In this document: positions 35,200-44,431 of the stretch, piece after piece
Layout of the letters: the number at the start of each line of letters is the position of its first letter
Position numbering within the stretch: the stretch's first letter is position 1
Assembly: GCA_005223185.1 (NCBI GenBank)
Contig: NJBN01000009.1
Coordinates: 62,001-126,000 of the forward strand
DNA: 64,000 bases
Direction: 5' to 3'
Source of the DNA: a candidate division LCP-89 bacterium B3_LCP
Lineage (GTDB): Bacteria; Electryoneota; B3-LCP
Notes under the pieces: model-generated
What the model was told of the DNA's origin: nothing
The model's database searches: none
What the model saw: only the letters and a program-made list of their open reading frames with translations
Program-made: the position numbers and the translations under genes

Positions 35200-38100
35200 G
35201 GTATGAGAAATTCTATCTGCTCGCATTAATCATCTCATCTTACACATTTCTGCAACCACGCTGCGCAAATGCTACGCGCATTTACTGGCAGCAAGACGTA
35301 TCTTACCAGATGGACGTTCGTCTGGGTGATGACGGCAGAACGCTCTATTCAAACCTCGTTTTTACGTATAAAAACAACTCGCCTGATACCTTGCATGAAC
35401 TTCGCTTTCATGCTCACTATAACGCCGCTAAAGAAGGCAGTCCCACCGATAGGCGGCGGCGATACTTAGGTGATGACCGTCTAAAAAACGCATCGGAAGA
35501 TGAATATGGATCCTTACAGGTTTCCAACGTGAGGGATGAAGAGGGCAGTGCTTTGGAGGCGGATTTCAACTTTTCCATCTTCAGATTGCCGTTGAATGAA
35601 CCTCTATCGCCGGGTGAAGAAACTAAATTGAGCATGGACTTCACCAGCCGGATTCCCAAAGGGGGTATGTTGTACAGGTCATCAGTCGGTTTGGGGCAGC
35701 TTAAGATTGCACACTGGTACCCGCAGGTTTGCGTCTATGATCCTACCATGGGCTGGGTTGACAACCAGTACTTAGGCAGAGGAGAAGCCTACGGCGAATT
35801 CGGAACCTATGACGTATCCATTACTCTGCCGGAACCTTTCATTGTGGGTGCAACAGGTGTTCTCACCAACCGGGATGAAGTTTTGCCAGAAGGACTGTTG
35901 AACTTACTCGATTTGAGCAATTATGCCAACTGGCCCTGGGGAGAACAGCCGGCTAATAAGTATGGTGATGAATCAAAAACAAAATCCTGGCGCTTTCACG
36001 CTGAAAACGTGCACGATTTCTCCTGGGTAGCCGATCCTCAGTTCCGCATTGACCATACACGTTGCGGGAGTACCGATATCTGGATTTTAGCGAGGCAGGA
36101 TCATGCTTCAGGGTGGCAGGATGCCGCTGAAGTAACCAGACAAGGGATGGAGATTTTAGAGAGGGAAGTTGGTCCCTTCCCATATCCCGAATTTACCGTC
36201 ACCGATTGCTTTTCTGGCATGGAATATCCCGGAATTGTCTTCTGCGGTGGGCGCACTCCCAGATACAAACTGCTTATATGGCATGAGATGGCGCATAATT
36301 ACTTCATGGGTGCTTTAGGGTCAAACCAGACCGACCGCCCCTTCATGGATGAAGGATTCACCACCTATATGGAAATCCGTATCATGGATGAGGTATTAGG
36401 TGTTGATAATATATTTCGTGGTACCTGGGGACCCTGGACGGTGTTAGATAAAGACCGCTGGGCGAGGGCGCTTCGCCCATATCTGGTATGGCAGAAGAGC
36501 GGTTTTGCTCTGCCCCTGCACATCGAATCGGATCTACCCTACGAGTGGTTTCAGTACCGCGTATCTTCCTATTACAAACCGACTTGTCTCCTCTTCGCTC
36601 TGGAATATCTTTTAGGTCGGAAAAAACTGCAGGAAGTCCTTAAGAATTACTACGCCGGATGGAAGTACCGCCATCCCTACGAAGGGGACTTTTTCCGCAG
36701 CGCTGAAGTGACTTTGGGTATGTCCCTGCAGTGGTTCTACGAAGCCTGGGTTAGAGGGACCAAGGATTTAGATTACGCAATATCGAGGGAAAGTACGGGT
36801 GATCCTGGTAAGATCGGCATAAGAGTCATCCGCAAAGAGGACATGATTCTGCCGGTCAAAGTCGGTTTATTCGATGATTCAGGGAATCAAGTAACATATT
36901 ACATTCCCATCGATAGTGAGGCTACACCACCCGACTGCGACCTCAGACTTCCGCGCTGGGATCAGTTGAGAGATCCATATTTAGAATATACCTTTGTGGT
37001 GGATAAATCATCCTGCGATTATGCCGTGCTTGATCCGCAGAAGCTCTTAGCTGACGTAAATCCACTGAATAACGCCACCTCCATAATACCGCCTTTAAAG
37101 TGGGAATTCGATTACCCACTCTATCATGTATCTCCTGTAAGCGAATACCGTCTGCGCTGGTCGCCGACAGCTTTTTATAACGGCATCGATGGACTTCAGG
37201 TTGGCGCTTATTTAAAAGGTGATTACTTAGAAGAATGGTCCAATCTAAATTTGGCGCTGCGCGTGGGTACGCTCACCGGAAATGTGGCAACAGAACTGTC
37301 ATACCAAGATGATTTGCCGGTTTTAGGTCGGGGCAGTTCCTGGGAAATGTCAGGCTATCTGCACGAAGGACACCGGGGCACTGAATTAAAATTAGAGCAT
37401 CAGCAAAAACGCGGACACGATCAACCGGTTAAATGGCGTGGCAGTATCCGCTGGGCGCTGCATGAGATGTACGATTCCCGCTACCTACCCCAATCTGATT
37501 TGTGGGAAGATGGTCTGATTAGCGCCTGGAAGTTGGATGGTGGTCTGTTTCCAAGATTGAAGGGGCTAAAGATCGAAGCACTCGGCAGCCTGGAAGTGGA
37601 CGCTCCGTTAAGTGATTTCTCCTACTATCGCGGATCAGTGGAACTGATTGCCGATCGGAGAATAAGCAGGCCGTTGTTGTTCAAACTGCGCGGCTTTTGG
37701 GGAATCGCTTCGAACGGTACACCATTACAAGCCCGGTACGGTTTGGGAGGTTCCGGACCTCTGAACAGCGCCGCTTCACGCTGGCTGCGGAGTTGGGCTT
37801 CGCTTCCCCCCAATTGGTACGTTCGAGCTGAAGGAGAAGGCAATCTCAGTGGGTATTGCATAGGGAGCTACATAGCTCAAAACGTTGCTTCCCTTCAGGT
37901 TCATCTTTCCAGTAGAATGAGATTCTTAGAGCGATGGGTAAACCGAATCAACCTGCCGCCCAGATTTCGCCCTGAGTTCGATGCCTTTATCTTCGCTGGC
38001 GCTGGTGATGTGGGTGATATTGTTGAAGAGTTGAGACTTAAGGATATCAGGAAGGAAGCCGGGATGGGACTTTCAGTCAATTTGCCGGCTGGAAGTGAAC

Positions 38101-38210
38101 TATCTTTAGATTTTCCGATTTATCTGTCCGAACCGCTTGTGGGTGAAGAGAGCTGGGCGTGGCGCACCGTCCTGAGCTTTAAAATCAGAAAAAACTGGGA
38201 CAATTTCTAA
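35196..38210 (+). CDS. M1-family metallopeptidase with C-terminal beta-barrel-like region
   Basis: 1004 residues. A signal peptide (1-26) precedes a gluzincin M1 domain with HEMAHNYFMG (about 363-372) and a downstream Glu in MDEGFTTYMEIR. MEYPGIVFCGG replaces the usual GxMEN substrate motif, so true aminopeptidase activity is uncertain. From about 640 to the end the sequence is a run of amphipathic beta strands with Gly/aromatic periodicity, finishing in Phe. It looks like an outer-membrane beta-barrel of the surface-antigen type. This would tether the peptidase to the outer membrane; the barrel call is inference. It overlaps the kinase gene by 4 bp. Confidence 0.85.
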   Translation: MRYEKFYLLALIISSYTFLQPRCANATRIYWQQDVSYQMDVRLGDDGRTLYSNLVFTYKNNSPDTLHELRFHAHYNAAKEGSPTDRRRRYLGDDRLKNASEDEYGSLQVSNVRDEEGSALEADFNFSIFRLPLNEPLSPGEETKLSMDFTSRIPKGGMLYRSSVGLGQLKIAHWYPQVCVYDPTMGWVDNQYLGRGEAYGEFGTYDVSITLPEPFIVGATGVLTNRDEVLPEGLLNLLDLSNYANWPWGEQPANKYGDESKTKSWRFHAENVHDFSWVADPQFRIDHTRCGSTDIWILARQDHASGWQDAAEVTRQGMEILEREVGPFPYPEFTVTDCFSGMEYPGIVFCGGRTPRYKLLIWHEMAHNYFMGALGSNQTDRPFMDEGFTTYMEIRIMDEVLGVDNIFRGTWGPWTVLDKDRWARALRPYLVWQKSGFALPLHIESDLPYEWFQYRVSSYYKPTCLLFALEYLLGRKKLQEVLKNYYAGWKYRHPYEGDFFRSAEVTLGMSLQWFYEAWVRGTKDLDYAISRESTGDPGKIGIRVIRKEDMILPVKVGLFDDSGNQVTYYIPIDSEATPPDCDLRLPRWDQLRDPYLEYTFVVDKSSCDYAVLDPQKLLADVNPLNNATSIIPPLKWEFDYPLYHVSPVSEYRLRWSPTAFYNGIDGLQVGAYLKGDYLEEWSNLNLALRVGTLTGNVATELSYQDDLPVLGRGSSWEMSGYLHEGHRGTELKLEHQQKRGHDQPVKWRGSIRWALHEMYDSRYLPQSDLWEDGLISAWKLDGGLFPRLKGLKIEALGSLEVDAPLSDFSYYRGSVELIADRRISRPLLFKLRGFWGIASNGTPLQARYGLGGSGPLNSAASRWLRSWASLPPNWYVRAEGEGNLSGYCIGSYIAQNVASLQVHLSSRMRFLERWVNRINLPPRFRPEFDAFIFAGAGDVGDIVEELRLKDIRKEAGMGLSVNLPAGSELSLDFPIYLSEPLVGEESWAWRTVLSFKIRKNWDNF

Positions 38211-38216
38211 AATGAC

Positions 38217-38245
38217 TTGACAAAGCTGTGTTTGTGTGTTATATT
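38217..38245 (+). promoter_or_regulatory. Sigma-70-type promoter of mpl
   Basis: TTGACA, exactly 17 bp, TATATT. The predicted start is near 38252, giving a very short leader to the TTG at 38273. Confidence 0.75.
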
Positions 38246-38272
38246 AAAGATAAGGTATCACCTTTAGAATAG

Positions 38273-39697
38273 TTGGAGAAACCTATTCGTTCCTATCATT
38301 TTATAGGTATTTGCGGCGTAGCTATGGCTCAGGTAGCCGCCGGATTGAAGGATATTGGTCATCAGATAAGGGGTTCAGATCAAGGTGTTTATCCTCCCAT
38401 GAGCGATTTTTTAGGCTCGCGGGGAATAAAAATTCTGACGCCGTTCCATGAAGCAAATATAAATCCTGCCGACACTGTGGTAATTGGCAATGCTCTTTCC
38501 CGCGGCAATCCAGAAGTCGAAGCCGTTCTGGAAAAGCGCTTTCCCTACCTGTCTCTCCCGGAATTAATCCGTATAGAAATCCTAACGAAGAAACTTCCAG
38601 CGGTCATCACCGGAACGCACGGTAAAACCACCACCAGCGCTATTCTGACGCACATCTTCGAGCATGCCGGACTCCAACCTGGATACATGATAGGCGGTCT
38701 GCCGGTGGGAAAGGAAACCGGTTTCGCTACCGGTTCAGGCAAATGGTTTGTCATCGAAGGTGACGAATACGATTGTGCTTTTTTCGACAAGAGACCCAAG
38801 TTTCTGCACTATCGGCCCCATATAGCCGTAGTTAATAATGTCGAATTCGATCATGCAGACATTTATAGTTCCTACGATGAAATAGTCCTGCAATTCCAGC
38901 GTTTGGTGAAGTTGGTGCCCCAATCCGGCTGCCTGATATTGAACGGAGATTGGACGGGACTTGATACTCTGAGGAAGGATGCATTGTGTAATGTCGTTAC
39001 CTTCGGCAGGGGAACAAATATCGACGTACAAAGTGAGTTAATTAAGGTGAGTTCCAAAGGAATGGAATTTGCCCTTAACTATACCTCAGGTGATAGGGAA
39101 ATATGCACGACCTCGCTGTGGGGTGAACATCAGTTGGCTAACATCACCGGAGCAGCGGCAGCGGCAGAATTCGCTGGAATATCCCCTGCAATGATAGGGG
39201 AAGCCATAAGCTCTTTCAAAGGTGTTCAGCGCAGATTAGAGCTGAAATACAGAGATGACAAATTCTGGTTGTACGATGATTTTGCCCACCATCCTACCGC
39301 AGTTGCGGCAGCTTTGCGGAGTGTGAAATCCAGGCATCCCGGACTTCCGGTCATTGCTGCCTTCGAGCCCCGATCCAATACCATGACCAGACGTGTTTTA
39401 CAAAACGAGATAGCTGCAGCGTTGGAATTAGCGGATTTTGTGGCTATTGGAGGTGTTCACAGATCAGAAATAATACCTGAAAACGATCGGCTCGATGTTG
39501 AGAACGTAGCTGATCACCTTATTAACGCCGGAAAGACCACAATTTACAGTTCAGACGTTAATCAGCTTGCAGACTGGATCGTTGAAAAAAGCGCTGATGA
39601 AGCTGTCATTGTTACCATGAGCAGTGGATCTTTTCAGGGGATTGTTCCTCTGATCAGAAATAGACTTGAGAAGCTAAGAAATTCAGTTGTTCATTAA
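38273..39697 (+). CDS. mpl: Mpl: UDP-MurNAc:L-Ala-gamma-D-Glu-meso-DAP ligase
   Basis: 474 residues from a TTG; no earlier start fits the promoter. The N-terminal Rossmann part (YHFIGICGVAMAQVA), the ATP loop GTHGKTTTSAILTHIFE (about 121-137), the Mur-ligase EGDEYDCAFFDKRPKF typical of Mpl rather than MurC, and DDFAHHPTAVAAAL are present. It attaches the recycled tripeptide to UDP-MurNAc, so the wall uses meso-diaminopimelate and recycles murein peptides. It stands as a single gene behind its own promoter. Confidence 0.93.
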   Translation: MEKPIRSYHFIGICGVAMAQVAAGLKDIGHQIRGSDQGVYPPMSDFLGSRGIKILTPFHEANINPADTVVIGNALSRGNPEVEAVLEKRFPYLSLPELIRIEILTKKLPAVITGTHGKTTTSAILTHIFEHAGLQPGYMIGGLPVGKETGFATGSGKWFVIEGDEYDCAFFDKRPKFLHYRPHIAVVNNVEFDHADIYSSYDEIVLQFQRLVKLVPQSGCLILNGDWTGLDTLRKDALCNVVTFGRGTNIDVQSELIKVSSKGMEFALNYTSGDREICTTSLWGEHQLANITGAAAAAEFAGISPAMIGEAISSFKGVQRRLELKYRDDKFWLYDDFAHHPTAVAAALRSVKSRHPGLPVIAAFEPRSNTMTRRVLQNEIAAALELADFVAIGGVHRSEIIPENDRLDVENVADHLINAGKTTIYSSDVNQLADWIVEKSADEAVIVTMSSGSFQGIVPLIRNRLEKLRNSVVH

Positions 39698-39785
39698 GGA
39701 GAGTTATTAAGAGAATACTCACGTTATCGATTTGTTATTTCAAATAGCTTATTACTGGATCACCGGGGAATAACTTGGCTGAATA

Positions 39786-40496
39786 ATGGATTTCCAGGAT
39801 GCAAACGTCAAATGTATCACCTGTGGGCGGGAATTTATCTTCACTGCCAGAGAGCAGGAATTCTTTGCGAGTAAAGGTTTTAAAGAACCGAAGCACTGCC
39901 GGGAATGCAGGCAGCGTCGCAAGAGTGAGCGTGAAAGAGCCTTCGCAGAGGCTTCAGGGCAGCCTTATACGCCTCAGAGTAAGGATGCGTTCAAGGTAAT
40001 TTGTGCGCAATGTGGGAGAGAAACTTACGTACCCTTCAAACCCATCACCGGGAAACCTGTGATGTGTAAAGACTGCTTTATCGCCCAGAGATATGGTGCG
40101 CAGGCGCCTCCCCAAGCCGATGAACCTGATAGCACAAAAGAGAAGGAAGATGTCACACTTGAAGAACCGGGAAAGTCATCAGCGATTTCTGAAGCAATTC
40201 CCGATGAAGGTGGAGAGATTGATTTAGCTGAAGTTCAACCTGAAGTTGAACCCTCTTCAGAACTTGATGAAGGGGATTCAACTGAGAAGGAAGAGCCTCC
40301 CGAACTTGAAATTTCAACCGATGAGGAGGTTCAGGAATCTGAGATAAAGGAGGCTGAGCCTGTCTCCGATTTGGAAGTTCCCGAAGCGGAATCTGATGAT
40401 TCAGAGGAGATAATCAAGCAAAAAGCTGTTTCTTCGCAGGAATCTACGGGGGCAAATGCTGATGAGGAACCACCTGAAGTGGCTAACAGTTCATAA
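39786..40496 (+). CDS. Double zinc-ribbon protein with acidic tail
   Basis: 236 residues. Two CxxC...CxxC modules lie at the N-terminus: CITC/CREC (10-41) with the REFIFTAREQEFFASKGF motif of the probable zinc-ribbon family, and CAQC/CKDC (73-95). Residues 105-236 are low-complexity and strongly acidic (Glu, Asp, Ser, Pro), probably disordered. Such ribbons often occur in small nucleic-acid or ribosome-associated proteins; the acidic tail is unusual. Function unknown. Confidence 0.75.
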   Translation: MDFQDANVKCITCGREFIFTAREQEFFASKGFKEPKHCRECRQRRKSERERAFAEASGQPYTPQSKDAFKVICAQCGRETYVPFKPITGKPVMCKDCFIAQRYGAQAPPQADEPDSTKEKEDVTLEEPGKSSAISEAIPDEGGEIDLAEVQPEVEPSSELDEGDSTEKEEPPELEISTDEEVQESEIKEAEPVSDLEVPEAESDDSEEIIKQKAVSSQESTGANADEEPPEVANSS

Positions 40497-40550
40497 TCTT
40501 CAATTTCACACGAATTTCTCACCTTAACGAAAGTTCCTTTACATATTCCT

Positions 40551-40644
40551 GGGAGTGGAAGTGATCCTGGTGGACGCCGCGGCCTTCAAAGCCGTCAGTT
40601 GGGTGGAAACGCCCAGGCTGGGTTCGATTCCCAGACGCTCCCGC
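40551..40644 (+). tRNA. selC: tRNA-Sec(TCA)
   Basis: 94 nt. The acceptor strand GGGAGTG pairs with CGCTCCC, discriminator G. The D-region AAGTGATCCTGGTGGAC, anticodon loop CTTCAAA (anticodon TCA), a very long variable arm (GTTGGGTGG...CGCCCAGG) and T-arm CTGGG-TTCGATT-CCCAG follow. These are the hallmarks of bacterial tRNA-Sec, which reads in-frame UGA as selenocysteine. No selA, selB or selD lies in the window. Confidence 0.93.
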
Positions 40645-40649
40645 AAAGT

Positions 40650-40680
40650 ACCGCCTGTCAAAACGTCAGGCGGTTTTGTT
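40650..40680 (+). terminator. Terminator after selC
   Basis: ACCGCCTG (40650) pairs with CAGGCGGT (40667), followed by TTTTGTT. Confidence 0.85.
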
Positions 40681-40809
40681 ATCTATACTCATGCAAGATG
40701 GAATATAGTATTCTGCTGTTTTTTCGGCTATCCAAAGTCTGGCAAGTCGTAGGATTGGTCGACCTCGGAAATCGCTCTTTGAATCGAATCTGAAGGTTTT
40801 ACATACAGT

Positions 40810-41652
40810 TCACCCAGTCTGTCCCTTACCCTGCGCCAAAAGTTTTTCCAGCAGTGTTCCGCTTTTTGAAGGTTTCCCATCAACAGAGCGCTCGAAGAGG
40901 ATTTTTTCCAACTGCTTCTTCAGCCGCTCTCCGTCATAATCTCTCCCCATGAAGTGTCCTTCACGTACCAATGATATCTTACCCGTCTCTTCCGAAACAA
41001 CAATGACGGTGGCATCGGTCTCTTCGGTGATTCCTAAAGCAGCTCGGTGGCGAGTTCCCAGAGATGGATCAAGGTGCGGACTGTCCGAAAGAGGTAAGAT
41101 ACATTTGGCTGCCAGCACGATATCACCCTTTATAATCACTGCGCCGTCGTGCAGGGGCGTGCGGGGAAAGAAGATGGAGACGATCAGGTCTGCCGATACA
41201 TCAGCGCGCACCGGTACACCGGTTTCAATAATCCCGCGAATTCCGGTTTCCCCCGGTAAAACCATCAATCCACCATAACGCTTTCGGGCTAATATTTCAG
41301 TTGCTTTTACAATTTCATCAATCGTCGAAGCCTCTCTTTCCTTAGCGATAGCTCGAACCAGACGCGTTTGACCTAATTGTACTAACAGTCTGCGTAATTC
41401 CGGTTGGAAGATGATAACGAAAGCTATCACCCAGACAGTTGTTACCGATTTTATCAACCAGGTCATGCCCTCCATGCCCAGCAATTGTACTATGAATGAG
41501 GCGACAAAGATCAGAATAAGCCCAGCGAACATCTGCGAAGCCCGCGTGCCTTTCATGATTAAATACAACTGATAGAAGACGATATAAACAGCCAAGATAT
41601 CCAGGATATCTATTACCGTAAAGCGTAAAAAACCTATTCTAAACAGCTCCAT
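40810..41652 (-). CDS. cdaA: Diadenylate cyclase CdaA
   Basis: 280 residues. Three N-terminal membrane helices (about 15-85) are followed by a DAC domain with DGAVIIKGD and GTRHRAALG, the two catalytic motifs for joining two ATP into c-di-AMP. The membrane topology is that of CdaA rather than DisA. c-di-AMP usually controls potassium and wall homeostasis. It is the last gene of a tight minus-strand operon, 3 bp after tsaB. Confidence 0.95.
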   Translation of the reverse strand: MELFRIGFLRFTVIDILDILAVYIVFYQLYLIMKGTRASQMFAGLILIFVASFIVQLLGMEGMTWLIKSVTTVWVIAFVIIFQPELRRLLVQLGQTRLVRAIAKEREASTIDEIVKATEILARKRYGGLMVLPGETGIRGIIETGVPVRADVSADLIVSIFFPRTPLHDGAVIIKGDIVLAAKCILPLSDSPHLDPSLGTRHRAALGITEETDATVIVVSEETGKISLVREGHFMGRDYDGERLKKQLEKILFERSVDGKPSKSGTLLEKLLAQGKGQTG

Positions 41653-41655
41653 AGC

Positions 41656-42327
41656 CTAAGAATCCTTCCTCGGAAAAGAATAACAGTAATTGGGCTCTGA
41701 GTTCATGACGTCATCAATTTGTCCTTTTAAAAAACGGTCAGCAGCCAATTTTGCAGTTGCAACTGCCAGTGGCAAAAGGGATTCAGTCTCCGGCAAAGTT
41801 ACCCTTCTATTTAAAAACAGCCGATCCAAAACGTCCTGATGTTTAGTATACCCTTCACCATACAGGAAGAGGTCTCTTTGGCAGACTTTCGCAAGATCAG
41901 CAATATCACTGACTGTATCAGAGCTTTTACTAACCCATTCCGATTTTTCAGCGTGAAACAACGCCCAGTACACTTCGGTAGCCCTGGCTGGCATCAACGT
42001 CATTGCATTGCCAGCGGAAAAGGGGACACAATTAGCCAATCCTTCCAGTGTAGGGACCGCCACCAGTGGTAACGACCAGGACAAACACAAGCCTTTGGCT
42101 ACAGCCATACCGACGCGCAAACCGGTAAAGGATCCGGGTCCCGATGAAACTGCTACTACGGAAATATCCGACGGTTTTACTTCGTTATTGTATAGAACAC
42201 GGTCAATCAGTTTTAGGAGAACTTCATTATGCCGCAGAGCACCAGCGATAATGATCGAATCAATCAGAGAGTCTTCCCAGAGTGCGGCGCCGCAATCAGT
42301 TCCGCTTGTATCAATTGCCAGAATCAT
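41656..42327 (-). CDS. tsaB: tRNA threonylcarbamoyladenosine protein TsaB
   Basis: 223 residues, actin-like ASKHA fold: MILAIDTSGTDCGAAL at the N-terminus, then SSGPGSFTGLRVGMAVAKGL (about 62-81). It lacks the metal-binding His pair of TsaD. TsaB with TsaD and TsaE transfers threonylcarbamoyl to A37 of ANN-decoding tRNAs. tsaE lies 9 bp upstream. Confidence 0.93.
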   Translation of the reverse strand: MILAIDTSGTDCGAALWEDSLIDSIIIAGALRHNEVLLKLIDRVLYNNEVKPSDISVVAVSSGPGSFTGLRVGMAVAKGLCLSWSLPLVAVPTLEGLANCVPFSAGNAMTLMPARATEVYWALFHAEKSEWVSKSSDTVSDIADLAKVCQRDLFLYGEGYTKHQDVLDRLFLNRRVTLPETESLLPLAVATAKLAADRFLKGQIDDVMNSEPNYCYSFPRKDS

Positions 42328-42336
42328 CTAAACGTC

Positions 42337-42828
42337 TCACTTCAGGTTGATCATGGCTTGTCTCATACGTACAATCTCTTCATTATCAATAGGAATATTA
42401 CACGGGATAAATTCGATAGTTCTGCTGTTATCGTCCTCTTGATTAAAGTAAAACTTCACCTTCCAGGCCCACCCGTCGAAATATTCAGAAATGACGTTAC
42501 CCCATTCAACTAATAGAATATTGTTGCCCGATAGATAATCATCAAAGCCGATTGATAAAAAATCCTTTTCATTGCGAAGACGGAAGCAATCCAGGTGGAA
42601 GATGGGCGTTTCAGTTTTGTATTCGTGGGCTAAAATGAATGTCGGGCTGGTAACATGTCCATGATAACCTAAGCTTCTGACAATACCCTTGACGAAAACC
42701 GTCTTCCCTGCACCTAATTCACCCTCCAGTGAAATCGCGTCCCCTGGTTTTAATATTTCCGCAAATATACCTGCAATTTCTCCTGTATGTTCAATCCCCC
42801 TTGACTTAACGATGATTGTGTTACTCAT
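42337..42828 (-). CDS. tsaE: tRNA threonylcarbamoyladenosine ATPase TsaE
   Basis: 163 residues: Walker A GELGAGKTVFVKGIVRSLG (37-55), SPTFILAHEY and the LVEWGNVI motif. It is the ATPase that drives turnover of the TsaB-TsaD complex. Its ATG overlaps the porX stop by 4 bp (ATGA), so the two are translationally coupled. Confidence 0.94.
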   Translation of the reverse strand: MSNTIIVKSRGIEHTGEIAGIFAEILKPGDAISLEGELGAGKTVFVKGIVRSLGYHGHVTSPTFILAHEYKTETPIFHLDCFRLRNEKDFLSIGFDDYLSGNNILLVEWGNVISEYFDGWAWKVKFYFNQEDDNSRTIEFIPCNIPIDNEEIVRMRQAMINLK

Positions 42829-44384
42829 CTCTGCTTAGGATTTAAGATGGCTACCGGAAGTATCATCTCTTCCAGTGAAATACCTCCATGTTGGAAGCTG
42901 TTTTTATAGAGGTTTACGTATTTGTTGTAGTTAGTTGGATAGACGAAATAATAATCTTCCTTGGCTATGATGTAATCTATATTTATACCCCGGTTGGGCA
43001 GCTTGAAATCCTGGGGGTTTCTTATACACAACGCATGTTTATCATCGCATTTAAGATTACGACCATGCTTATACCTGAGATTTGTGGAAGCGTCCTTATC
43101 AGAAATGACTTTTGTGTTTCTGTAGGTTTTAATGGAGCCGTGGTCAGAGGTTAACACTATCATGGTATCCTGATTGGCAAAAGCGCGCAGGATATTGTAC
43201 AGAGATGAATGTTCAAACCAGGAACGCGTAACCGCCCGGTAGGAAGCTTCGTTGCGAACCATCTCCTTGATAACGTCAGAATCCGATCTGGCATGTGCTA
43301 AAATGTCCACGAAATTGAAGACCATGGAAACCAGAGATTGATTGAAGTATGTAGAGACCTTGCGTTCAACAGAATCGGCTTCCTCCAGATCCAGGATTTT
43401 AACGTATTTTGAATCGGACTTTAGAGTGACTCCCAGCCGTTGCAATTGTTGATCCAATAGTTGGTGTTCATAGCGGTTCGATGATGATTCATCGTCTTCG
43501 CCGCGCTTCCAGAGATCGGGATACTGCTGTTCTAATTCTCGCGGATATAGACCGCTGAAGATGGCATTACGGGAATAGGGAGTCGATGTCGGTAGAATTG
43601 AATAGTGGTATTCGCGCCTGACGTCGAATAACTCGGCTAAGAGCGGTTCAATTGCCAGATATTGATCCATGCGCAGACAGTCAATAACTATGAAGAGCAC
43701 GTTCCGCCCCTGCTTGAGTGGAGTGGCTAAGAAGTTAGTCGCGATGCCTGGTGAAAGGACGGGACCATCCTCTGTATTTATCCAATCTAAGTAATGATCT
43801 TCGACGAAACGGACAAATTCAGCGTTGCACTGCCTTTTCTGGTCCTGTATGACATCGTTTAGCCCTAAGTCAGGGAAGCGGTCCAGTTCGATATCCCAAC
43901 TTGATAGCTTAACATGAACGTCAATCCATTCTTCCCACGTTGCTCCCATGGAAACCAGAGTTGATATCTGGTTGAATTGAGCTAAGTAATCCTTGGCTAT
44001 CCTATCTCGGTTAATCTTCGATGATTCGGTCAGTTTCTTCAGAGCCAGTAAAATTTGACTGGGATTCACCGGTTTTGTCAAGAAGTCATCGATCTGCTGT
44101 CCAATGGCTTCCTCCATTAGCGTTTCTTCCTCGCTCTTGGTGATCATAATGGTGGAAATACCGGGGCGCAGCGCTTTTATTTCTGAAAATGTTACGATTC
44201 CGCCCATACCGGACATGTGTTCATCCAGAAGTATCACATCGAAACTGCCTCTGTGCACCTGCGCGATGGCATCTTCACCATTGGTAACGGCAGTTACGTC
44301 GTAACCTCTATCCTCCAAAAAGAGGATGTGAGGTCTCAACATCTCTATCTCATCATCAGCCCAAAGAACTCTCTTTCGTTCCAT
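42825..44384 (-). CDS. porX: PorX-type response regulator with PglZ domain
   Basis: 519 residues. Receiver at 1-120, with acidic pocket WADDE, phospho-Asp in LLDEHMSGMGG (about 55), Thr/Lys in MITKSEEE and LTKPVNP. A helical linker is followed by an alkaline-phosphatase-superfamily PglZ domain: VLFIVIDCLRMDQYLAIEPLL with the metal-binding Asp, ILPTSTPYSRNAIFSGLYP with the nucleophile Thr, and VLTSDHGSIKT. This architecture is that of PorX, which with PorY and a sigma factor controls T9SS genes in Bacteroidota. It fits the T9SS cargo in this window. It is coupled to tsaE. Confidence 0.93.
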   Translation of the reverse strand: MERKRVLWADDEIEMLRPHILFLEDRGYDVTAVTNGEDAIAQVHRGSFDVILLDEHMSGMGGIVTFSEIKALRPGISTIMITKSEEETLMEEAIGQQIDDFLTKPVNPSQILLALKKLTESSKINRDRIAKDYLAQFNQISTLVSMGATWEEWIDVHVKLSSWDIELDRFPDLGLNDVIQDQKRQCNAEFVRFVEDHYLDWINTEDGPVLSPGIATNFLATPLKQGRNVLFIVIDCLRMDQYLAIEPLLAELFDVRREYHYSILPTSTPYSRNAIFSGLYPRELEQQYPDLWKRGEDDESSSNRYEHQLLDQQLQRLGVTLKSDSKYVKILDLEEADSVERKVSTYFNQSLVSMVFNFVDILAHARSDSDVIKEMVRNEASYRAVTRSWFEHSSLYNILRAFANQDTMIVLTSDHGSIKTYRNTKVISDKDASTNLRYKHGRNLKCDDKHALCIRNPQDFKLPNRGINIDYIIAKEDYYFVYPTNYNKYVNLYKNSFQHGGISLEEMILPVAILNPKQR

Positions 44385-44431
44385 ATTACCCCCGCGAAAT
44401 CCTTTTTTAGTTTGAACTTCAAGACTCCCCT

